The notes below the pieces were generated by a model, which was not told where the DNA came from, did no database searches, and saw only the letters and a program-made list of their open reading frames with translations. A DNA stretch of 10,925 bases from Nitrospirota bacterium (GTDB lineage: Bacteria > Nitrospirota > Nitrospiria > JACQBZ01): assembly GCA_016198945.1 (NCBI GenBank), contig JACQHO010000114.1:1-10925 (forward strand), given 5' to 3'. A program made the position numbers and the translations under genes. How positions within the stretch are numbered: the first letter of the stretch is position 1; every line of letters starts with the position of its first letter. Positions 4,680-10,925 of the stretch are shown piece by piece.

Positions 4680-5330
4680 ATGAATAATCAGAGAAGCTCC
4701 GAGGCACACACAGATACGGCGAAATCGTTGATAAAATGGGAATACCCCCTCCGTCAGATCCGGATTGATTTCCTCTATCTCGATCTGACCACCTGCAACC
4801 GCTGTTTGGATACGGATAAAAACCTTGAGCGCGCGCTCCAAACCGTGGCGGAGGTTCTGGCAGCGACCGGGATCGAGGTCAAGGTCAATAAAATTCTAAT
4901 CGAGTCGGCCGGTCAGGCCCGAGCCCTTGGCTTTGTCAGTTCGCCGACGATCCGCGTCAACGGGCGCGACATTGCGCTGGAGATGAAGGAGAGCCGGTGC
5001 GAATCGTGCGAGTCCTGTGTCTGCGGTGGGACCGTTGCTTGCCGGGTTTGGATGTACGGGGGCATGGAATACACGGAGGCGCCGGTTGGGATGATTGTGG
5101 AGGCGATCCTGCGCGAGGTCTACGGCGGCCCGCAGCGGTCCTCCGTCGAATCAATGCCGCCGGGCGATCTGCCTGAAAATCTGAACCGGTTTTTCATCGG
5201 CAAGGCGAGAAAAGGGGCCGCAGCGGTTTCAGCCTGCTGCCCTCCCGATCAAGAGGCCTCCTGCTGCGAGCCTTCGGAAAAAACCGCTTGCTGCGGAACG
5301 TCCGACGATGTCTCGTGCGGTTGTCGATGA
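4680..5330 (+). CDS. DUF2703 thioredoxin-like protein with periodic cysteine tail
   Basis: A 216-residue protein from ATG 4680, chosen because AAAGGAGA (4666-4673) lies just upstream. Residues about 27-150 match DUF2703: IRIDFLYLDLTTCNRC with C39-x2-C42, then a helix and VKVNKILIE, SSPTIRVNGRDI, a cysteine cluster (C107, C110, C113, C115, C121) and EAPVGMIVEAILREVYGG. The order suggests a thioredoxin/glutaredoxin-like fold with a CxxC active or metal site. The C-terminal 31 residues are unusual: CC at 186-187, 195-196 and 204-205, then C213 and C215, so a Cys pair recurs every 9 residues and the tail ends CGCR. Soft-metal or metalloid binding, or thiol transfer, is inferred and not shown. The SigZ-type gene follows 25 nt later, almost certainly in one operon. 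Confidence 0.82.
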   Translation: MNNQRSSEAHTDTAKSLIKWEYPLRQIRIDFLYLDLTTCNRCLDTDKNLERALQTVAEVLAATGIEVKVNKILIESAGQARALGFVSSPTIRVNGRDIALEMKESRCESCESCVCGGTVACRVWMYGGMEYTEAPVGMIVEAILREVYGGPQRSSVESMPPGDLPENLNRFFIGKARKGAAAVSACCPPDQEASCCEPSEKTACCGTSDDVSCGCR

Positions 5331-5355
5331 GAAGAGGAGACCCCGGAGGAATACG

Positions 5356-5955
5356 ATGGAACAAGAGACGGTCCGTGTTCGGAATGAATTTCATCAGGGC
5401 CTCCGCGCCTTCATCGCACGACGGGTCAGCAGCCCGGCGGACGTTGAGGACATCCTGCAGGACGTCTTCCTCCGAATTCATAAAAATATCGCGACGGTGA
5501 AGCGCCCCGGCCGGCTCGCCGCCTGGATTTTTCAGGTTACACGCAACGTCATTGCCGATCATTACCGCGCGATCGGAAAACGGAAGGAGATTCCCCTGGG
5601 GCTCTCGGCCGAGAACCCGACGGGTGTAAATGAAACTAGGATCTCCGTCGCGGAAGCCGGGTCCGTTTCCAAAAGCCCTCAACGGGAACTCTCCGCCTGC
5701 CTTCGCCCGATGATCAAGCGGCTTCCGGAACACTACCGCGAGGCCGTGATCTTGGTGGAGTTGGAGGGAATGACCGGGAATGCCGCCGCCGAACGCCTCG
5801 GGCTGTCCGTGTCCGGCGTGAAGTCCCGCGTCCAGCGCGGCCGGACAAAACTCAAGGAGATGCTGACGGTCTGCTGCCATATCGAGCTCGATCCACGGAG
5901 AGGCATTGCCGATTATGAGCCCCGGGATCTCACCTGCCGCCTCTGCGATCCCTGA
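5356..5955 (+). CDS. sigZ: ECF RNA polymerase sigma factor, SigZ type
   Basis: A 199-residue ECF sigma factor that would redirect RNA polymerase to alternative promoters. Region 2 spans about 10-75 (DVEDILQDVFLRIHKNI, GRLAAWIFQVTRNVIADHYR). Region 4 spans about 110-170 (LPEHYREAVILVELEGMTGN, AAERLGLSVSGVKSRVQRGR), with the helix-turn-helix in the second part. The short C-terminal extension carries C173-C174-H175 and C194-x2-C197; the CCH-x-E-x-D pattern is characteristic of SigZ-like factors and could bind a metal or act as a redox switch. ATG 5356 is chosen over an upstream in-frame codon because GGAGGA (5345-5350) lies 5 nt away. No anti-sigma gene is adjacent. The DUF2703 gene upstream is the natural candidate regulator or target. 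Confidence 0.85.
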   Translation: MEQETVRVRNEFHQGLRAFIARRVSSPADVEDILQDVFLRIHKNIATVKRPGRLAAWIFQVTRNVIADHYRAIGKRKEIPLGLSAENPTGVNETRISVAEAGSVSKSPQRELSACLRPMIKRLPEHYREAVILVELEGMTGNAAAERLGLSVSGVKSRVQRGRTKLKEMLTVCCHIELDPRRGIADYEPRDLTCRLCDP

Positions 5956-6057
5956 AGGAAATTCCACCCGCCCTTGAATCACCGCCGCCTTTGTGAGAGA
6001 ATCCTTCCCTGACCTTCACCGTCGAGAACTTTGTTTATCAAGGAGGGAGCAGACCCC

Positions 6058-6798
6058 GTGGACTGGATAACCGACCCGCAGGCTTGGATCGCGCTGGTGA
6101 CGCTGACGGCCCTTGAGATTATCCTGGGCATCGACAACATCATCTTCATCTCGATCCTGGCCGGGAAACTGCCCGCCGACCAGCAGGAGAAGGCCCGGCT
6201 GATCGGCCTCGGCCTGGCGATGTTCATGCGGATCGCGCTTCTCTTCTCGCTGACCTGGCTGATGGGCCTGACCGAGCCGTTCTTCTCGGTCTTGAACCGT
6301 GAAATCTCGGGCCGCGACCTGATCCTGATCGGGGGCGGCCTCTTTCTTCTCGGCAAGAGCACGCTGGAGATCCATGAGAAGCTGGAAGGAGAGGAACATC
6401 CTTCCGGCGCCGCGGCCGGAACCGCCTTCACGGGCGTGATCATCCAGATCCTTCTACTGGATATCGTCTTTTCCCTGGATTCGATCATTACGGCGATCGG
6501 GATGTCCAACCGGCTCGGAATCATGGTCGCGGCCGTGGTCCTGGCCGTGATGGCGATGATGGTTTTTTCGGGGGTGATCAGCCGGTTCATCCACCGGCAC
6601 CCGACCGTGAAGATGCTGGCGATGAGTTTTCTGCTTCTGATCGGCGTGGCGTTGATCGGGGACGGGCTGGGCATGCATATCCCGAAGGGCTACATCTATT
6701 TCGCGATGGCTTTCTCGGTCTTCGTCGAGATGCTGAATCTTCGTCTCCGCCGGCCGCCGGCCGCTCCGGTCAAGCTGCGCCAGCCTTACGGCGAATAG
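6058..6798 (+). CDS. TerC-family integral membrane protein
   Basis: A 246-residue polytopic inner-membrane protein of the TerC family. Hallmarks are ALEIILGIDNIIFISILAGK near the N-terminus and LLLDIVFSLDSIITAIGM in the middle, a repeated pair of helices with buried acids (LEI-GIDN and DIVFSLDS). About seven membrane segments are present, and the C-terminal VFVEMLNLRLR is also typical. TerC proteins are linked to tellurite resistance, and several members export manganese, often to metallate secreted enzymes. The substrate here is not determinable. GTG 6058 is chosen because AGGAGGGAG (6041-6049) precedes it by 8 nt; a TTG at 6031 is in frame but lacks an SD. It follows sigZ by 102 nt, and I saw no yybP-ykoY riboswitch there. 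Confidence 0.9.
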   Translation: MDWITDPQAWIALVTLTALEIILGIDNIIFISILAGKLPADQQEKARLIGLGLAMFMRIALLFSLTWLMGLTEPFFSVLNREISGRDLILIGGGLFLLGKSTLEIHEKLEGEEHPSGAAAGTAFTGVIIQILLLDIVFSLDSIITAIGMSNRLGIMVAAVVLAVMAMMVFSGVISRFIHRHPTVKMLAMSFLLLIGVALIGDGLGMHIPKGYIYFAMAFSVFVEMLNLRLRRPPAAPVKLRQPYGE

Positions 6799-6815
6799 CG
6801 GATGGACGAGAACGA

Positions 6816-6845
6816 TTGCGCACCGCTGCTTCTGGGTGTTATAAA
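6816..6845 (+). promoter_or_regulatory. Weak candidate promoter for the DUF3422 gene
   Basis: TTGCGC (6816-6821) and TATAAA (6840-6845) are spaced 18 nt apart. The -10 box is good (5 of 6 against TATAAT), but the -35 box matches only its first three bases. Readthrough from the TerC gene is equally possible. Confidence 0.3.
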
Positions 6846-6878
6846 CAGGTCGCGCCAACCTTGAATCGGAGGGATCCC

Positions 6879-8258
6879 GTGGAGAACATCAAGCCGCCGA
6901 GCGAAAAGGAGGTCATTCACCGCCTTCATGAGCGGCCGAAGAAATATCTGGAGGAGTGGCTCGATTTCCCCGCCCATATCCATCATGCCTCGTACCGAAT
7001 GGCCAACCCGCCGGTCGAACGGCCCCAAAGCCGGATGGAGTTTCTTCAGTGGCTCCAGGGCCTCCGGATTCCGGAAACCCATACGGTGGTGTCCGAGAAG
7101 TTCGGATACGGCGTTCGGGTGGAGGACAACGGCGATCGGCTAGTGGCCGTCTGGGAGGCGCACACCGAATATTACAGCCACCAGGTCTGGCATATTCCGG
7201 ATGACAAAACGCTTCTTCCGGAATTCGGACCGCTCACCTTTCCCCAATATCAATTTCCGATCCAGCCGCTGGGAACGCGCGTGATCGCGCTGGATATCGT
7301 CATCTCGCCGGAGCGGACGGTCTCTCCCGTCCTGATCCGGGATCTGCTTCCGGGCCCGCACGTTTACGGGAGTCGCGTGTTCGGCGAGGAAATTTCGATT
7401 GTCACCAGCTTCACGCCGGATGACCGGCTGCACGGGCGGTACTTGATTTTCTCGGATTCCCCAAAGGCGCTGCTTCGCCATCTGGCCAAGGTGATCGACG
7501 GTGTGGCGACGATCGAAAACTATTATCACCTGCTGCTGCTTCCATTTCCGGAATTCACAAAAGCCGTCGACCGCATTCATCAGATGGAACAGCATCACCT
7601 GGAGCAGAGGAGCCGGATCACTGAGAATCTCGGCGCCTCGGAGTCCAGGACACTCCAGGAATGGCTCAGCCGGCTGATGATCGATTTCATAGAGGTCAGC
7701 CGCTTTGCGGAATCCATGCGTTATCGGTTATCGGCCTCGGTTCCGTACAATGCGATCCTCGAGGCCACCCTTCGGGGATTTCAGGAACGGCCCCTGACGC
7801 CGTTCCTTCCGATGTCGGATTATGTCCTGGGGGGCATCTCGGGCGTTGCCGCCGGCTATCAGCAGTTGATGGTGCGGATCGGGGCGATCGAGTCCGATTT
7901 CCAGAGCATCATCTCGGTGATCCGGACGCAAGTTAATCTCATACAGCAGGAGCAGAACCTGGTTCTGGAGGACCAGAATCTCCGGCTGCTGGCCAGCGTT
8001 GACAAGACCACCAAAAGCCAGGCGATGTTGCAGCATACGGTGGAAGGGCTTTCGGTCATCGTGATCGCCTATTATCTGTCGGGCCTGGCCGGGCATCTAT
8101 TCAAGGCGTTTGAGAAATGGGGCTGGATCAACGACGCTGCGACCGCATCCGGACTGTTTGTCCCGGTATCCCTGGTCTTTTCGCTGACGCTCATGTTGCT
8201 GGGACGGAGGATGATCCGCAAGCGCATGTCCTCAAAAGACGATGAAAAAACGCTTTGA
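6879..8258 (+). CDS. DUF3422-family membrane-anchored protein
   Basis: A 459-residue protein of the DUF3422 family, function unknown. The start is EVIHRLHERPKKYLEEWLDF with HIHHAS, equivalent to the family's 'ELHARP...HLA' opening. A long soluble middle follows, then a helical region rich in Gln and Glu (IRTQVNLIQQEQNLVLEDQN), LLASVDKTTKSQ, and the signature HTVEGLSVIVIAYYLSGLAG. That stretch is the first membrane helix (about 388-406), and a second (about 424-441, LFVPVSLVFSLTLMLL) ends in RRMIRKRM. The N-terminal bulk is probably cytoplasmic. GTG 6879 is chosen because GGAGGG (6868-6873) lies 5 nt away; TTG 6816 would add 21 residues unlike the family. The gap from TerC is 80 nt. Confidence 0.85.
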   Translation: MENIKPPSEKEVIHRLHERPKKYLEEWLDFPAHIHHASYRMANPPVERPQSRMEFLQWLQGLRIPETHTVVSEKFGYGVRVEDNGDRLVAVWEAHTEYYSHQVWHIPDDKTLLPEFGPLTFPQYQFPIQPLGTRVIALDIVISPERTVSPVLIRDLLPGPHVYGSRVFGEEISIVTSFTPDDRLHGRYLIFSDSPKALLRHLAKVIDGVATIENYYHLLLLPFPEFTKAVDRIHQMEQHHLEQRSRITENLGASESRTLQEWLSRLMIDFIEVSRFAESMRYRLSASVPYNAILEATLRGFQERPLTPFLPMSDYVLGGISGVAAGYQQLMVRIGAIESDFQSIISVIRTQVNLIQQEQNLVLEDQNLRLLASVDKTTKSQAMLQHTVEGLSVIVIAYYLSGLAGHLFKAFEKWGWINDAATASGLFVPVSLVFSLTLMLLGRRMIRKRMSSKDDEKTL

Positions 8259-8262
8259 CGAG

Positions 8263-8288
8263 GCAATCCGCCGGGTGGGAAGGATTGC
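8263..8288. promoter_or_regulatory. 7-bp inverted repeat at the nuclease promoter
   Basis: GCAATCC (8263-8269) and GGATTGC (8282-8288) are perfect reverse complements 12 nt apart, 4 nt after the DUF3422 stop. The right arm overlaps the proposed -35 box (8285-8290). It could be an operator, or a hairpin ending the upstream transcript, although no T-run follows. Confidence 0.4.
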
Positions 8289-8313
8289 AATTGTCCGGCG
8301 ATCCGCCTACAAT
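8285..8313 (+). promoter_or_regulatory. Candidate sigma-70 promoter of the nuclease gene
   Basis: The -35 box TTGCAA (8285-8290, 4 of 6 to consensus) and -10 box TACAAT (8308-8313) have an optimal 17-nt spacer. Transcription would start near 8320, about 35 nt before ATG 8355. Confidence 0.5.
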
Positions 8314-8354
8314 GAGGCCCGTTATTCAGTGACGGAGCGACATGCGGGCCTTCG

Positions 8355-9314
8355 ATGATTGAACTCAACAAAGGGATTCGGATCGTCGGCACGGAGCTGT
8401 GGCTCGATTCCACCAAAGCCCGGCCGCTCGGTTTCATCTCGCATGCCCACGGCGATCACACCGGAAAGCACCAGCAGGTGATCGCCACCCCGGCCACCTG
8501 GTCGCTTTGCCGTCACCGTCTCGGAGCCAAGCCCAAGGCGATCCCGCTTCAGTTCCGAAAGCCGTATTCGGTGGATGGTCTCACGATCGAGCTTTTTCCA
8601 TCGGGCCACATCCTGGGCGCGGCCCAGATACTGATTCAGAACGGCCGGCGCATCGTCTACACCGGCGACTTCAAGCTCAAGCCGAACCGAACGGCCGACC
8701 TGGCCGAAGTCCTGCCTTGCGACATCCTGATTATGGAATGCACCTTCGGCAAGCCGCAGTATGTCTTCCCTTCTGCAGAGGAGGTCGAGCGGCGGCTGAT
8801 CGAATTCATCGAATCGGCCTTTGAAGACCGGAAGGTCCCGATCCTTCTGGCCTATGCGATGGGAAAAAGCCAGGAGGTTTTAAAACTTTTAGGCGATCGG
8901 GGATACACGGTCTGTCTTTCGAAGCAGACAATGGACGTCGTAAAGATCTATGAGGCCTGCGGCGTCGTCTTCAAGAATCACGAACGGTTCGTCAATGACA
9001 ACCTCTATCGAAAAGTACTGCTGATGCCGCCCTATCTGGCCCGGACGCGGATGGTCGAGAAGATTCCAAACCGCCGCACGGCCGTGCTGACCGGCTGGGC
9101 GATGGATGCGGAGACGAAAAACCGCTTCGGTGTGGACGAAGCGATCCCGATGTCGGACCATGCCGATTTCGAAGAGCTGAACGACTATGTGGATCGAGCC
9201 CGGCCGTCGAAGATCTACACCGTGCACGGTGCTCCGGAATTCGCCAAACACCTCCACGCGCGCGGCCACAATGTCGAACACCTTGCTCTGGGGACGCAGC
9301 TCGGGTTGTGGTAG
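8355..9314 (+). CDS. MBL-fold/beta-CASP-type exonuclease-like hydrolase
   Basis: A 319-residue metallo-beta-lactamase-fold protein. Metal motifs in order: HAHGDH (30-35), SGHILGAAQ (83-91, H85), YTGDF (102-106, D105), MECTFG (127-132), SDHAD (267-271) and TVHG (289-292). AYAMGKSQEVLKLLGDRGY (166-184) and LTGWAMD match the insert region of the family that includes the DNA-ligase-associated exonuclease and CPSF73/RNase J-like enzymes. A two-zinc nuclease acting on DNA or RNA ends is inferred. It is closest in layout to the ligase-associated type, yet no ligase or helicase gene is adjacent. All metal ligands are present. The SD before ATG 8355 is poor; GGAG at 8334-8337 is 17 nt away. It probably has its own promoter at 8285-8313. 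Confidence 0.82.
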   Translation: MIELNKGIRIVGTELWLDSTKARPLGFISHAHGDHTGKHQQVIATPATWSLCRHRLGAKPKAIPLQFRKPYSVDGLTIELFPSGHILGAAQILIQNGRRIVYTGDFKLKPNRTADLAEVLPCDILIMECTFGKPQYVFPSAEEVERRLIEFIESAFEDRKVPILLAYAMGKSQEVLKLLGDRGYTVCLSKQTMDVVKIYEACGVVFKNHERFVNDNLYRKVLLMPPYLARTRMVEKIPNRRTAVLTGWAMDAETKNRFGVDEAIPMSDHADFEELNDYVDRARPSKIYTVHGAPEFAKHLHARGHNVEHLALGTQLGLW

Positions 9315-9347
9315 CAAAGTGACTTACGAAGAAAAAGGAGCCGAAGA

Positions 9348-10598
9348 ATGACGGATCACACCACGACCCCGCCGCACTCTGCGCCGACTCGGATCGATGA
9401 CGAGCATGTCGGAGCCGTGCTGATCGAAGTGGAACGCCGCGCCCCTGATGATGCGATGACGTTCCTGAGAGAAGAACCCGATGCGGTGGTCGCGCAGGTG
9501 CTGGTTCGGGTTCATCCGCCGCTGGTGCTGAAGCTTCTCTCGCGGTTTGATGCGGACCGGCGGCAGGCCATCCTTGCGGCGGTTCCCGCCGACCGGAGCG
9601 CGCAGTGGACGCGGAATCAGGTTTATCCCGAAGGCACCGTGGGCCGGCTGATGGATGCGCCCGTCGCGATTTTCGACAAAGACCTTACGGTCCGGGAGGC
9701 AGTGGAGCGGCTGCGGGCGCTGGCCAAACAGGCGTTTATCACCTATGGTTATGTGGTGGATCCAGAGGGCCGGCTGCTGGGTCTGCTGGTCATGCGGGAT
9801 CTGCTGCTGGCGGAACAGACCCGTCGCCTCCGCGAGATCATGCTGCGGGATCCCTTCCGCCTCACCCCGTCCATGACCCTGGCGGATGCCATGCAGCAGG
9901 TCGTGCACCGGCATTACCCGGTCTATCCGGTCTGCGACGAGACGGGCTGCCTCGTCGGCTTGGTGCGCGGGTATGTCCTGTTCGAAGAGCAAACCATCGC
10001 GGTCAGCGCGCAGCCCGGGCGGATGGTCGGCATCGAAGACGAGGAACGCGTTGCGACGCAGTGGTGGCGGAGTTTCCGGTTTCGCCATCCCTGGCTCCAG
10101 CTCAATCTCCTGACCGCCTTCCTCGCGGCGGGAGTGGTCGGGATCTTTGAGCGGACGATTGATCAGGTGGTAGTGTTGGCGGTTTTTTTGCCGGTCCTGG
10201 CGGGCCAGTCGGGCAACACGGGTTGCCAGGCCCTTGCGGTGACGCTGCGCGGCATGACGCTGGGCGAGATCCGGGAAGGCGAGGCCTCGGGCCTCGTCTC
10301 AAAAGAGGCTCTTCTGGGGCTGCTCAACGGGCTGTTCGTCGGCGTGACGGCGGGGCTGGGGATGTATTTCTACGCCGGCCTGCAGCACAATCCCGACGCC
10401 TTGACGCTGGCCTTCGTGGTCTTCCTTGCCATGGTCGGGAGTTGCGTGGTGAGCGGAATCTCGGGCGCGTTGATCCCGCTCAGCCTCAAGAAGTTCGGTG
10501 CGGACCCGGCTACCGCCTCCAGTATTTTTCTCACGACCGCGACCGACGTCGCCAGCATGGGGCTTTTCCTATGGCTCGCCACACTGTTGATTCTCTGA
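9348..10598 (+). CDS. mgtE: Magnesium transporter MgtE
   Basis: A 416-residue MgtE/SLC41-type Mg2+ channel-transporter. A short N-terminal superhelical MgtE_N domain (about 18-95) is followed by two CBS domains (about 97-160 with VGRLMDAPV...VVDPEGRLLGLL, and 161-215 with PVYPVCDETGCLVGLVRG). A connecting helix leads to the five-helix membrane domain (about 245-416). Signatures are PVLAGQSGNTGCQALAVTLR (282-301) and FGADPATASSIFLTTATDVA (383-402); Asp386 and Asp400 are candidates for the pore Mg2+ site. Low cytoplasmic Mg2+ is known to open MgtE through the N and CBS domains. ATG 9348 has AAGGAG (9335-9340) 7 nt upstream. The gene begins 33 nt after the nuclease stop, so co-transcription is likely, and there is no room for an M-box riboswitch. 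Confidence 0.93.
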   Translation: MTDHTTTPPHSAPTRIDDEHVGAVLIEVERRAPDDAMTFLREEPDAVVAQVLVRVHPPLVLKLLSRFDADRRQAILAAVPADRSAQWTRNQVYPEGTVGRLMDAPVAIFDKDLTVREAVERLRALAKQAFITYGYVVDPEGRLLGLLVMRDLLLAEQTRRLREIMLRDPFRLTPSMTLADAMQQVVHRHYPVYPVCDETGCLVGLVRGYVLFEEQTIAVSAQPGRMVGIEDEERVATQWWRSFRFRHPWLQLNLLTAFLAAGVVGIFERTIDQVVVLAVFLPVLAGQSGNTGCQALAVTLRGMTLGEIREGEASGLVSKEALLGLLNGLFVGVTAGLGMYFYAGLQHNPDALTLAFVVFLAMVGSCVVSGISGALIPLSLKKFGADPATASSIFLTTATDVASMGLFLWLATLLIL

Positions 10599-10614
10599 GA
10601 TGAAATGATCGGTT

Positions 10615-10925
10615 ATGGATTTTGTAAACCGCCTTCTGAGTCTGATCCTTCCTACCCGATGCCACACCTGCCGGCGGTATCTTCGCGACGAGGCGAACCC
10701 CTGTTTTTGCCGCGACTGCTGGGAGACCGTTTCGCTGATCGACGGGCCGTGTTGCCCCCGGTGCGGAAAACCGTTTGCTTCCTCGGCGGCGCTCTCGCAT
10801 AGTCCGGGCCATCTCTGCGGCGACTGCCGCGAGCGATCGCCGCAGTTTGACCGCGCCGTCGCGGCCGGATGGTATGAAGGCGTGCTGGCCGAGGCGATCC
10901 ATCTCTTTAAATATCGCGGCAAAAC
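10615..10925 (+). CDS. ComF-family protein, N-terminal part (runs off the window)
   Basis: An open frame of 103 complete codons continues past the right edge. It starts MDFVNRLLSLILPTRCHTCR and shows the double zinc-ribbon typical of ComF proteins: C16-x2-C19 with C32-x2-C35 (CRDC), then C47-x2-C50 (CPRC) with C68-x2-C71 (CGDC). FDRAVAAGWYEGVLAEAIHLFKYRGK (78-103) is the conserved entry to the phosphoribosyltransferase-like domain. ComF proteins are linked to DNA uptake and single-strand DNA processing in competent bacteria, but homologues are common in species not known to be competent. ATG 10615 begins the conserved opening; an in-frame ATG at 10600 is closed by a stop after two codons. The SD is weak. 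The gene follows mgtE by 16 nt. Confidence 0.88.
   Translation, partial: MDFVNRLLSLILPTRCHTCRRYLRDEANPCFCRDCWETVSLIDGPCCPRCGKPFASSAALSHSPGHLCGDCRERSPQFDRAVAAGWYEGVLAEAIHLFKYRGK

Noticed and set aside
5194..5982. 262-codon open frame on the minus strand opposite sigZ
   Set aside because: The + strand encodes clear DUF2703 and SigZ proteins with SD sites. The antisense frame shows no family features.
5956..6057. Possible yybP-ykoY manganese riboswitch before the TerC gene
   Set aside because: The 102-nt gap lacks the conserved riboswitch segments I would expect and is short for the structure. Only an SD was found.
9315..9347. Possible M-box magnesium riboswitch before mgtE
   Set aside because: Only 33 nt separate mgtE from the upstream stop, too short for an M-box. 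The SD occupies part of it.
9324..10088. 254-codon open frame on the minus strand opposite mgtE
   Set aside because: It is a reverse-frame shadow of a GC-rich gene. Its translation is rich in Arg, His, Pro and Gln with no recognisable domain, while the + strand encodes a complete MgtE.

Overview
The window is a bacterial chromosome segment in which every recognisable gene lies on the + strand. Most genes are GC-rich by eye, use ATG or GTG starts and have Shine-Dalgarno (SD) sites. A secreted protein with a signal peptide, TerC, DUF3422 and DUF2269 membrane proteins, and a truncated N-terminus of the 'MFIGHFAVGFAAKK' type suggest a Gram-negative environmental bacterium. Nitrospirota or a neighbouring deltaproteobacterial-type lineage would fit, but this is a weak inference from gene content.

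Layout. (i) 1-3776 is an accessory patchwork. It holds an AT-rich HEPN-like protein, a DUF2269 membrane protein, the 5' stub of a broken membrane-protein gene, a ribbon-helix-helix/PIN toxin-antitoxin pair, a glutathione-S-transferase-like protein, and a second, unrelated ribbon-helix-helix/PIN pair. Two diverged copies of a ~103-bp intergenic repeat (845-947 and 2990-3092) sit between these genes. Each begins with a small palindrome, and the 5-nt palindrome centre is reversed between the copies. Both toxin-antitoxin operons have near-consensus sigma-70 promoters whose -10 box lies inside a palindrome, the expected layout for antitoxin autorepression. The second appears to make a leaderless transcript.

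(ii) 3836-5955 holds a small membrane protein, a small exported protein with a possible Sm/SH3-like barrel, and then the most distinctive pair in the window: a DUF2703 thioredoxin-like protein with a periodic cysteine tail (CC-x7-CC-x7-CC-x7-CGC), followed 25 nt later by a SigZ-type ECF sigma factor that itself ends in a CCH...CxxC cluster. This pair looks like a thiol- or metal-responsive expression unit.

(iii) 6058-10925 holds housekeeping-type genes: a TerC-family membrane protein, a DUF3422 membrane-anchored protein, a stand-alone metallo-beta-lactamase/beta-CASP-type nuclease with its own promoter, the magnesium transporter MgtE, and the start of a ComF-family gene that runs off the right edge.

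No rRNA, tRNA, CRISPR array or complete insertion sequence was seen. No gene-free stretch exceeds 300 bases; the longest are 786-970 and 2932-3150, and both contain the repeat.
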